A stretch of DNA of 64,000 bases, taken from the NCBI GenBank assembly GCA_004194705.1, contig SADC01000029.1, forward strand, positions 62,001 through 126,000. The letters are read 5' to 3'. The notes beneath the pieces were generated by a model. The model had not been told where the DNA came from, did no database searches, and saw nothing but the letters and a program-made list of their open reading frames with translations. Numbering within the stretch: the first letter of the stretch is position 1; every line of letters starts with the position of its first letter. Below are positions 33,866 through 47,600 of this stretch, piece after piece. The position numbers and the translations under genes are program-made. The DNA comes from Ditylenchus dipsaci (lineage: Eukaryota; Nematoda; Chromadorea; Rhabditida; Anguinidae).

Positions 33866-34415
33866 TATGGCTTTTAATTGTTAATTGATTTGTTCGAATC
33901 AAATCATTTGAATCTATCGGTAGGTTCAAATCAGGTTATTCTCTTTACGAACGGCCGCAGCACCAATTTTTTTATAAAGATAGCATTATTTGTAAGCGCA
34001 TTCAGAAAAATTTCCTGCAATTCGGTGTCGACCACACACGCCGATCAACGGTGGACCAATTAACCTTGGAAACAACTGACCTGAATCGATTGACCGCACG
34101 CTAAAATAGCCGAGCTATCACCGTTTGAAGTTGGTCCCCCTTTTCCCACTCATTGACTTAAAATTTTTATAGCTCGAAGATTGACGAATTTTCAATAAAC
34201 AGTCTCTTGAAAATCATCAACTTTAACCTCATTCCTCTATTGTGAAAGAGGCGTAAAATTTGCATTTTTTAAATTGAATTTAATTCGAATTCAAATTTTT
34301 GGCGTTACGCCTTTAATTAAATGCCCTGTCTATGAAAAGATTTAATTCCAGTACATTTAGTAGAGCGGCAAGCTAGTAATCTCATGAATTTGTCTTTTGA
34401 CTTCTGTTCTTGTTG
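33866..34415. other. gene-free stretch
   Basis: AT-rich sequence with scattered GACCTGAATCGATTGACC-like words near 34020-34110. No gene was recognised. Confidence 0.45.
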
Positions 34416-34417
34416 TA

Positions 34418-34587
34418 CAGTCAACTCCCGATTTAGTGTACACCGGATTTAGTGTACACCCCGGTTTAGTGTACACCTGGATTGAATAATTTTGGCCGAG
34501 GGTTAATAAAATGACTAGAATGAACTCTCGATTTAGTGTACACCTGGAGCCGGTCCCGAGGGTGTACACTAAATCGGGAGTTGACTG
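34418..34587. mobile_element. pogo-like MITE, TA duplication
   Basis: Ends CAGTCAACTCCCGATTTAGT are perfect inverted repeats flanked by TA (34416-34417, 34588-34589). The word GGATTTAGTGTACACC is repeated three times at the left. Confidence 0.87.
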
Positions 34588-34848
34588 TACACTGTAGTTT
34601 GGTGGATGTAATGCCGTAATTTTTTTGTTGTGTTGGTTGCTGCAATGTTCATTACAGTGTTTTAATGAGCTCACTGCGATTGAGAATCTCACTTACTCTC
34701 ACTCACAGGTCAAAAGACATCCTCGTCGGAACACTAGTTCATTATACCTCTTTTGAACCTTTTAACATTTTTTCTACCTCTGTTTTTAAAAGATAGCTAG
34801 ACTTCCATTTTTAGTGTTGAAATTGTCGCTTGAATCTCGAATTCTGCA

Positions 34849-35577
34849 ATGGGTATTGATTTGTGCCACAAGTATGACCGCAAAGTTCGACGATCAGCTC
34901 CCAAGGTTTGTCTTTTTTCCTGGCAATTTTTTATGATAATTACGATGATTTAGAGCGAGGATCCTTACTTGCGTGTGTTGGTGAAGCTTTACCGCTATCT
35001 GGCCAATCGTGTCGATGGATCCAATAAGTTCAACAAGGTTGTTTTGAAGCGTCTCTTCATGGCCAAACAAAACCGTCCTCCGCTCTCCATTGCTCGTCTC
35101 GTGCGAAACATCAAGAAGCCTGGAAATGAAAAGAAGATTGCCGTTGTCGCTGGTACTGTTACTGACGACAAGCGCCTGTACCAAGTCTGTTTTAAGTCAG
35201 ACGTCATATCTTATGAAAATTTTCCTAAATTGCAGGTTCCTGCCATTACTGTTGCTGCTCTGCGTTTCACTGCTGCTGCTCGAGCGAGGATTATCAGTGC
35301 TGGTGGTGATGCTATCACATTTGATCAGCTGGCTCTTCGTTCTCCGAAAGGCGGAAACACTCTTTTGATTCAAGGACCTCGTAAGAATCGTGAATCGGAA
35401 AGGCACTTTGGGCCTGCTCCTGGTGTTCCTGGTATTTTCAGCTTTTCCTTGTTTTCTTGTTTTCCGTAGATTAAATGGTCTTGTTTAGGCAGTCACACCA
35501 AGCCTCATGTTCGTTCGAAGGGGCGCAAGTTTGAAAGAGCTCGTGGTTGTCGAAAGTCCCGTGGCTATAAGGCCTAA
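34849..35577 (+). CDS. RPL18: 60S ribosomal protein L18 (eL18)
   Basis: Four exons: 34849-34905, 34954-35184, 35236-35431 and 35489-35577, with introns of about 48-57 bp and GT..AG borders. The product is 190 residues (usual length about 188). It starts [19 protein letters not shown], continues [54 protein letters not shown] (genomic codons ITFDQLA) and ends [14 protein letters not shown] then SRGYKA. These are the conserved eL18 blocks. It is a structural protein of the large cytosolic ribosomal subunit. All exon phases join without frame error. AATAAA lies 45 bp after the stop (35623-35628). It is compact and untouched by transposons, unlike its neighbours. Confidence 0.97.
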
Positions 35578-35649
35578 GAAAGAGTCTCAATTCGTTGTTG
35601 TTTGCAATTGTGCTTGTTGAAGAATAAAAACGTTAGGTTAAAATTTATG

Positions 35650-36460
35650 TATGGCCCAGCGTTATGGCATCATCGTTTGACCGATCACGCCGCCATCACT
35701 TCAACGGTTAACCTCAGGGGCAGGAATGTTTCATGGGGCAGGAATGTTTACAAGCCGTGAGAAAAGTTTTTAATTCATTTACCCATTTCCTTTCAATTTA
35801 TTTGGAGTGCATTGTGTCTGGAGGAATTGTGACCCAATGCTAAAACTCCCAATTTACTTTGCAACAAATTACAGACATAGCAAAACATCGTAAAAATGAT
35901 TTTATTTGCAACATATTCAATGAATATCAAGCTCAAATCTTAAAGTTGGTAACAAGCTCAGACAACCAAGTGAAATCTACGAAAACAACCGACATTAAAG
36001 GGTCATGCCCGCCTAAGGCGAAAAAAAATTCAAAAAAATTCAAAAAATTATCAATGAACTTTTCAACTAGGTGTCTAACATAACTATACATAGACTAAAA
36101 TTCTAGCCTTGTTTTGCTAGAAACGAAATTGAAAATCTGTATAGAAGTTCAAAGATTTGGAAACTTTTTGAATTGGCGCAGACAAAGTGTAAAACATGTG
36201 AGCCTGCCCTTCAAGCATGAAAATTATGTGCAAATGTTGCAACTTTATGGATTGCCAAAAAAGAGCAAAAAGACCCAAAGAGCCTTCTGATGGGTCATGA
36301 AAAAAAATTATGTTGTGACGCAACAAATTTGAGGATACGGAATTGTCATTTAATTAGTATATTTTTAACAAATTTGCTTGCTGGGTTTCGAAATTTTAAG
36401 TGCACTTGAGCAGAAGAAGAAAAATTGACGACACTAATGTCATATACCGCTAAGTCAAAC
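35650..36460. other. repeat mosaic without a gene
   Basis: 35750-35990 repeats sequence also present at 27060-27200 and 37490-37590 (ATATCAAGCTCAAATCTT). 35997-36200 is a worn GGGTCATGCCC foldback of the family at 37169. Confidence 0.5.
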
Positions 36461-36466
36461 ATATCC

Positions 36467-36653
36467 CGCTAAGGCTCGATAAAACGACACCCCGATATTA
36501 CGACACCTTCGATATAAAGACACACGAAAATTGACCAATTTGGTCAGCTTTGACTAAATATTAGCCAAATGAATTCTCGATATAACGACACCTCAATATA
36601 ACGATACCCTTAGTCCGGTCCCTCGAGGTGTCGTTATATCGAGGTTTTACTGT
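36467..36653. repeat. pogo-like MITE, worn left end
   Basis: Words CGATATAACGACACC recur at the left, and the right end GGTGTCGTTATATCGAGGTT is followed by TTACTGTA. The left terminal CAGT is not clear (GCTAAGTCAAACATATCC lies upstream). Confidence 0.6.
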
Positions 36654-37168
36654 ACCAACCGTCTCCTCTTCCAGCTAATACTTTTCGGAAAGTGTCTTGA
36701 GCCACCGATTTTCGACGAAAAAATTGACGACATAATTATGAATATCGGCCAAGACCGGTCTTTATCGGGCGATAAAGACCGGCTAGCCCTGTCTTGAGTG
36801 CGCATATGGGTACTACTCATCGATGGATTACCACAATGGTATAAGAACTGGGGGTAAAATCATTTAGACAAAATGGATTGGGGACGAAAATGTATTCCAT
36901 AATTCTTTTTAAATACTTTCTGCTTCGAAAACATTGAAATAGCATACCCAGGGTCAGTCCCGTTGTTTTGCTTACGTCCACAATGAGCTGTATGCACAAA
37001 CCGCTTTCTGGGCGAATCGGCGTTCGGATGAAACGGTGTTGGACGAAACGGTTTTTCGGACGAAATGTCCGCATACCACGCATTTTCAATTTTCTTTGCA
37101 AGTAATCCTAGACCTGCACGAAAAATGTTGTGAAAAACCGATTTGTGCGAAGGATTATATGATAATCT

Positions 37169-37408
37169 TAAAGGGGCATGCCCACGCTAATAAGAGGTGG
37201 TGCCGGGAATTCAAAATTTTTTTTATAATAATTGAACTTCTGTACGGATTTTTCAACTTGGTTTTTAACAAAACCACACCTAAAATTAAATTCTAGACCT
37301 TGTTTTGTTAGAAACCAAGTTGAAAATCCGTACACAAATCCAGTGGTTAGGAAAAAATTTTGAATTCCCCGGCACCACCTCTTATTAGCGTGGGTATGCC
37401 CCTTTAAG
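37169..37408. mobile_element. AAAGGGGCATGCCC foldback
   Basis: Perfect 240-bp palindrome from AAAGGGGCATGCCCACGC to its complement, through GAATTCAAAATTTTTT and AACTTGGTTTTTAACAAAAC. Worn relatives lie at about 16797-16930, 26280-26530, 35997-36200, 53546-53640 and 62897-63128. The target duplication is not settled. Confidence 0.7.
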
Positions 37409-37598
37409 GCGATATCGGCATTCTTGGCTACAATTGTTTGCTTTCATAACAGTTTCTGACAAAATCCAAGTGATCCAAAAAAGATCCGGCAAACCTTGCA
37501 GGAGAGATTATATATACAACAATCCCAAATCAATATCAAGCTCAAATCTTCAAATTGGTAACAAGCTCAAAACAACAAGTGAAACATACAATAACAAC

Positions 37599-37877
37599 TA
37601 GGGTTGTTACACAGTTAACTCGATTTTTTCTAAAATTTTGACCTTATTTCTTGTTTTTATGCTATTTTTTCTCTAAAAATTTGAGCACTTTACCCCACGT
37701 TTGAGAGCCTAGGATGTTGGCTACCCAATGGTATAAAAATTTCTTGGTTTAGTTTCCAAAAATGTATATATTTTATTACAAACACTTTCGAATTATTTCG
37801 AACTATTTTCGAACTTTTGATTCAAGAAATAAGGTCAAAATTTTAGAAAAAATCGAGTTAACTGTATAACAACCCTA
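37599..37877. mobile_element. hAT-like foldback MITE, exact 8-bp duplication
   Basis: Ends TAGGGTTGTTACACAGTTAA / TTAACTGTATAACAACCCTA are inverted; ATAACAAC flanks exactly (37591-37598, 37878-37885). Inner arms TCGATTTTTTCTAAAATTTT are perfect mirrors. Confidence 0.88.
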
Positions 37878-37948
37878 ATAACAACCAACCGAAACAAACA
37901 AAATCAATATGCCAACAGAGAGGTATATAGTAAAAGATGTATTATACC

Positions 37949-40539
<2,591 letters not shown>

Positions 40540-40579
40540 CGAGGTAGCTAAACAGAGAACTTGAAGTTTTAGTCGGAAT

Positions 40580-40683
40580 CAGGGCTGTGCACGGGCCGGG
40601 TTATGGTCGGCCCGGCAGGCTTCTTAACTCCGGCTTAACTCTTAAGGTGCGGCCCACGCCGGGCCGGCTCGTGCTCAGCCCTG
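40580..40683. mobile_element. short hAT-like MITE just upstream of QTRT1
   Basis: Ends CAGGGCTGTGCACGGGCCGG and CAGGGCTGAGCACGAGCCGG are inverted (104 bp); GTCGGAAT and GTTGGAAT flank (40572-40579, 40684-40691; 7 of 8). It lies 41 bp upstream of the QTRT1 start codon, so it is in the leader or promoter. Confidence 0.85.
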
Positions 40684-41628
40684 GTTGGAATCAAAATATT
40701 ATGTTGACAAGCAAAAATACTTAACAAAAATGGTTTTTTGAGCGAGTTAGGAAACAAATAAAACACACCTCTTATTTAATATTGAATAAAGGAAGCAAAG
40801 GTGCAAAATTTTAGCAAGGTTAGTTTTTAACACACATAAATTACACTGGATGGCTAAAAAATGTTTGTTAAAGCTAAATTTCAAGAGTATTTTACTGACA
40901 ATGGAGTTACAATAGGGTTGCATCGGTCTAAGTATTCGAACAGAAGCTGAAAAGTGGGTTATTTGTGACGTAATCCGAACCGACAACCGGGTCTCCAAGA
41001 ACCGGCAAACCCAAGAATCTCAAAATACCCGATTTGATGCAATCCAAGTATGCCATAGCCAACCCGACTATATAATATCGAAAAAATAAGATTTTGTTCA
41101 GCTTGTTTCGTTTATTAGAGGATAAAGGCATTACAGCACAAAGTATATATTATAAAGGCTGGGCCGTAGGCCATGGCATGTCAAAAATAGCGAAAATTTC
41201 GGCAGCTCCCAATCTAAGATTATTGATGAACACCTGTTTTTTTGGCAAACAATCCAATATCTCCCTATATAAAATGAAATAGCCACCCAAAGTATGAAAT
41301 CTAAACAAATAATTTACCTAGCCTCTCTGTGAAATTCAAGGTAACCATGATGCATCATGCAAAGTTTAAAAAATGGTAAAACAAAATGAAATATTTTCTT
41401 TAAAAACACATGTTTTCACATGCAGGCATTGTTCCATTCACATTTCACAAAAAATTCAGCGCGATATTATCACCTCTTTTATTTCCATTCAAACAAAGTC
41501 CAGCCAAATCAAACAAAATCACAAATAAATATCAGAAGAACAAGGGTAAATTATAATATTGGGTAGTTGGAGGAGCACTTTCTTTCCATGAGTCCGATTC
41601 AATTTTCCAGAATTTGAGCCGGACTTTT

Positions 41629-44600
41629 TCAAGGAGACCTGAATTTGAATTTCAATAACCATGGCAACCAAAAAACCAGCAAAAAAATTCACCTTTGTCT
41701 TGGTGGGCATTTGTTCGGAAAACGAGATGATCTTGATCTATTTCTGTCCTCACCCCTGACATAAGATCTCAAAGGGGGTGAGCGACCTCTGCTTCTCATC
41801 GGAGATCTTCGACTGCTACTACCACCTCGCATGACTGGGGGAGGCGAGGTTCTGAGTGAAAGCAGGGATGGAATCTTATCCCGACGCACACTATCCATTC
41901 TACCGCCTCTGTCCCTGCTGTTATAGGGCTCGAAGCGGCCATGACGAGGAGGAGGAGATCTTGGTCGGCGGGGACGTCGGTCGGAATTGTCGTTGTTGAT
42001 GTAGATCTAAACCGATATTAGAATGGTCCGTAAGTTGGCGGGTGGTTAAACACGGTACATAATATCTTCGTGCGAGATTAACATTTTTGCATTGACTACG
42101 TTACTAACACTATCGGTTTCACTATCAAAATTTCATTAGGAGAATCGGATCAATATTGCAAAATTATACAGTGGCGGAAAAAAGTTATGGTACGACCGAA
42201 ATTTGTTATTTTTTGCATAAAATTGTTTGAAAAAATGAAATCTCGAAATGGAATGCAAAAATTAAATATACAGTCATGTTCAGAATTCAATGCTCTACTA
42301 GGCTGATATAATACTTGTTACATAATTGCAGAGCAGTTACGCAAAAATTAGGTGTATATAAAACAACTAAAAAATCCGCCCCGGAAAAAAGTTATGGTAC
42401 GTTTATATTTTTATATTTTCCACGCTTTTGTTGAAAATTAAATGATCAAAATGTAAATTGTTTTAACACTCTGCTTCTTAGCTACAATTTGGTAGGTCAA
42501 ACTTTTACTTTTGATAATTGTAGGAAAAGTTATGATCATCAACCTAAAAGTGTCAATTTCTAGTCAAAATGAAGGAAAATGTAAGAAAACTCATGTTTGA
42601 CATAATAAATCAGAGCTTGTCGTGAGAAATTTTGTATAAAAAATACAACATCGTATATCATTGGAAAGCGGTTACGTTTTTCTACAAAATGACAGGTCGA
42701 TCTTTTTTTCAAGACCACACATGGCTGAGAAACAGATGGTTGAATTAGGAATAGTTGAAAATACTGTCTTTTTACCTTATTTTGAGACATTTTCAACTAT
42801 TCTTAATTCAACCATCTGTTTCTCAGCCATGTGTGGTCTTGAAAAAAAGATCGACCTGTCATTTTGTAGAAAAACGTAACCGCTTTCCAATGATATACGA
42901 TGTTGTATTTTTTATACAAAATTTCTCACGACAAGCTCTGATTTATTATGTCAAACATGAGTTTTCTTACATTTTCCTTCATTTTGACTAGAAATTGACA
43001 CTTTTAGGTTGATGATCATAACTTTTCCTACAATTATCAAAAGTAAAAGTTTGACCTACCAAATTGTAGCTAAGAAGCAGAGTGTTAAAACAATTTACAT
43101 TTGATCATTTAATTTTCAACAAAAGCGTGGAAAATATAAAAATATAAAACGTACCATAACTTTTTTCCGGGGCGGATTTTTTAGTTGTTTTATATACACC
43201 TAATTTTTGCGTAACTGCTCTGCAATTATGTACAGTCAAACCTCTATATAGCATCCCACAAGGGACCGGCCCTGCCCGGATGCAATGTAGAGGTGGACGC
43301 AATATAGAGGGTCGATTATAGGTAATTTCTTTGCAGGCCAACCAAACCAAAAAAAAAAAGCGGATGCAATAAAGAGGTGGATGCAATGTAGAGGGTTGCT
43401 ATATAGAGGTTTGACAGTAACAAGTATTATATCAGCCTAGTAGAGCATTGAATTCTGAACATGACTGTATATTTAATTTTTGCATTCCATTTCGAGATTT
43501 CATTTTTTCAAACAATTTTATGCAAAAAAATAACAAATTTCGGTCGTACCATAACTTTTTTCCGCCACTGTAAGTTGGCTGAACAAATTTTCATTTTTGA
43601 ACTTATCAAACAATGATCATCCAATTCCTCTGAATAATTTTTATAGTGGGGATCCATCTGATAGTGAGTAACAGGTTAATCAAATCAAAAAAGTGTGAAA
43701 CCCACACGAAAATATTATATGTCCTCTATTAAGTGTTCTCAAGACGTTGGATTACTGAAATGTTCCATGTAATTCTTTACCATAGGTTGTCGGAATGGTT
43801 TGTGCAAGATACAAATGACTTTCTGATAGGTTTCGTAAAATGAAATTGATACGGACAAAACTGAACTGCAACACCAAATTACTAAAATCAAGCACCTAAT
43901 TTTGAAAATTACACTTTCGCATTAATTTCAACACGATCATAATTAATTTTTGTTGTTAACATGGATCCCTGGATCTCAGCTTTCAAACAAGTTATAAAAT
44001 ATCTCTAATGGTTTCAAAAGCTCAAAGATTTCTGCGAACAAAGAAACCCACCCTAAAAACTTACTGTGTTCAAACCCGTAAATGTATAGACTTCTAAAAT
44101 GGTTCAAGTGAACATAATATCTTGCTGGAAAGCTAAGATCCTGGGCTTCTTATTAATAGCAAAATTTAACAATGAATATGTTAACCAGGAAAAAAGTCCA
44201 AGTTTGAAAATTAGGTGTGGAATTCCGAGGTTTCAACAGTAATTTGGTGCAACAATGATTAATTGAATCGATTCAAATGCAACCGATTCATTTACCGTAT
44301 ATTCTCGATTAGAAGGCCCTCTCTAATAGAAGGCCCCTCTCTAATAGAAGGCCCCCTTGAGGACCTATATATCAGCCTAGAAAAAGAAATTCGCAAATCT
44401 GTTTTTCGCGTTTTCTTAGTTAACACGAGCTTACCTGATTCCACTTTTAAAATTTTGGTTGAGCACGCAAAAATTTCAAAATCGACCCAAATTTTTCCGA
44501 CTTTTTTAGGGTTGAAAAATAGAAGGCCCGGGCCTTCTAATAGAGAATATACGGTATGTCGTAGCGGATCAGCTAGTATGGGTTAGAAATTTATAAGAAA

Positions 44601-47600
44601 AATTGTTTGCTGGGTTTCGTACATTCTTAATTTTCTGTTTTAATTTTATTTTTGAAACGTGTTATAGCTTCATTGTGATCTGTTAAAAATAGCAGAATAG
44701 ATTTGTAACGTTTAGGCTTTTCCTAAAACATCCTAACAACCTAATGGGAAATTCCGACATTTCTGAATACTTAAAGAAAACATAATTTGGCCTACCCTAT
44801 ATTGATCGTTTCCAACAAAAGCAGGTCGAGAAGGGCCAGCTGCTTCAGGACGTCGAAGAGGTCGCCTATCTGTTGACATACGACGAGGTGGTGGGGATCT
44901 GAAGTTGAGGGATAATATTGATGTTGTTGGTCACTGGACATAGAAGGGGCTTTAACTAACTATGCTCCTAGGAATAAGGTATTTTTAGAGTAATTCAGGG
45001 CTATATTATCAGCTTGTTTCCTTGTAATCCAAAGAGGAATGGGTATTAAAGTGCACTTTAACCAGTTATCTAGCAGAATCTTAGGCACTTTAGCAGAAAA
45101 CGCTTGGGTAAAAAAGTGCACGACAAAGTTGGTTTGTTGATTTCCAAAATTGCCTGGAGTTATGAAAATGTTGGACGAAATTGAGATGGTGCATATTGAT
45201 GATGCTGTAGAAGATTTGGTGGTTCGCTGATGGCTCAGTCCCTCAGTGATGTGTCTCCTAAGAGTTAATCATCCAGTAGGCGTCGGTTCGAATCCCATCT
45301 TGTGCAGATTCACTTTTGGGCTACTGACGGCGGTTTTTTTTATTTTTCTTAGATGTGGTCCTGGAGCAATCCTGCTTTCGCAAATCACCATACAAGTTGA
45401 AGCATAGACCTTGTCTTTTCACTCCCGAATATACACACAATTTGAGAACTTTTCAAGTAGTTGCTGATTTTGATGAATTTTGCTGTTGTTCATCTTTTTC
45501 ATCCGGCTGATGAAGGATGGACAAAAGAGTAAAGTAAAAGCTAGGAGAAGCGGAGGAAATTTGCTGAAAAGTTGCTGATGCCAGTGAGCTGTTCCAACAA
45601 CCAGGCTTCTTTACCACTTACTAATTTCGCTAACAACCTGGAAACACATTTTAGATAATTTGGAGTAGTTTTAATAAAAAAATGAAAATGATTATGTCGT
45701 GGTAATAGATAAATTTTTGTGGTTTAATATTTTTAGGATATTTAGCTGTAATAAAAGTACAACGAAATTAGCTGTCAGCTGTTTCGGCACAGTAAAGTAA
45801 TTGAAAATTAAAACAAACCGGGATCTCCTTCCAGAATATCCACTATAGCGTCTGGAGTCATTGAAGCGTCTGGGAGGAGGAGGAGTTCGAACCCTGGTTG
45901 ACATAAGTGAAGGGATAGCTGGCCTCCGACTAGGTGATAGACGACCTCTACGCAAAGGAGAGCGGGACCTGGAACGCCGGCGTTTGTCTCTGAAACGAAT
46001 GCTTTAGTTAAAATTTTAAAACTTTTGATCGATACACGGAAAAAGTGTAATCATATCTGTTTTCAAGCCACGGGAACTGTTATGGTGGTCTGATAAAAAA
46101 GGCGTTAGGCTCGACATTACTGCCGGGTACAAGACCGTCTAAATTGACTAGGGTATGAGTCTTCAGCTGATGTCTAGAATGTTACCCGAGCCAAGACACG
46201 TGACCTTAATGTACTGCACTTCCAGCGTGTCTACCATGTGATCTCAGACTCAAACTCCAGAGTGCAGACTCCGCATGTGCAAAGTAATTCGAAAAATAAC
46301 TTTAGGATAGTTGCCAAAACATTTATTCATATAAAACTTCGATGAAAATTTCTAAACTGAGGTCCAAATAGTAAGATTTAAAATTTGTACCCTATCAAAG
46401 TTTTGTAGAAATACCAATATACCAAAATAATGGTATTTAATAAATAAAACAAATTAGGTAACCCATCAAAAGGTTATGACACACAAACATGTGGTACTTA
46501 AGCGTGCGGTAGTGATCGGTATTCAGAACTTGAATTCGGGTGAAATGATCCGACAACATCATAAGTTTCGGATCCACATTTTTCAACTGACAAGGGAAGG
46601 TCGCGAACTGTAAAATTCGATACGTAAATTCTATAATTTCAATATTTTCGCCAAAAAGAAAGAAAAAGTCAATTCAGGAGACTTGAGAAACACCGAACCG
46701 CCAACTGCCTTGGTCCTCCCTGTAGATCTTTCAACAATATATCCGTTTATAATTTACCTTTGATATGGCGACACCCACACAACTTAGATCCTTAGCAGGG
46801 TCCGACACTATTTCAAAAGTATGTTGAAAAAAAAAAGTGTTGGACCTAGCTGGGGATCGAACCTTTTGGGGAGTCTACTATATATGACTTGACTGTAGAA
46901 AATATGCTTTTGAAAATCCATAGGGGGATCATGGCAACTTTTACCCTATTTTCGATGTTTCTTAAACTTCTAACTCGAAGTTTTTTTTCTGTTGGACGAA
47001 AATATTGCGATTCTATATAACGATCAACATCCTCTACAAGATGGCATATTTTGAATTTGTGTATCGAATTTTACAGTTCGCGACCTTTCCTTGTGAATTT
47101 GTTGTTTCGATTTGTTTTTTTGACAATTTTAGATGGGTTTTTTAAATTTTTCTAAAACTGTTTGTTGTAGTGTTAAGTCTCTGCGATGAGTCTGGGATAT
47201 TATTTTAGAGATGCCTTGGAGTCTGTTGTATAGTATTTATTTGGGATCACATTTTAAATCCCTTCAGTGTCTATACCCAAACTCAGACCCTACTTATTGT
47301 AGACAAGTCTTTGGTGTAATCAAATGGTGATTAAAAGGCGAATGCTGAGTGATGCAAAAGCCGTTTTTAAGATATATACAAGCCAGGGGTATCGATTGCA
47401 TTTTGAGAAATAGACATAAATTACACGGCTTGTAATGTACAAACCTAAAATCATCACTCCTTCTGCCAATTCCTCGCCTTGTTGGTGGTGGGCTCTTGTT
47501 GCCTCGTCTACGACCCAATTCAGTGACCCTTTGCAGGCGAGCAGCTCTGAATGTGATGTCTAAGTTAACTGTGAAAAAGTTTTACAGGGAGCCTCATTTA

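Noticed and set aside
42560..42991. Two identical 78-residue proteins on opposite strands
   Set aside because: They are the same frame read from the two arms of a palindrome; no family resemblance. The same applies to 31971-32177 and 33468-33674.
45240..45335. Leu/Ser-type tRNA gene (TGGCTCAGTCCC ... GGTTCGAATCC)
   Set aside because: A and B boxes look right but the acceptor and T stems do not pair; at best a worn tRNA-derived repeat, not listed as a gene.
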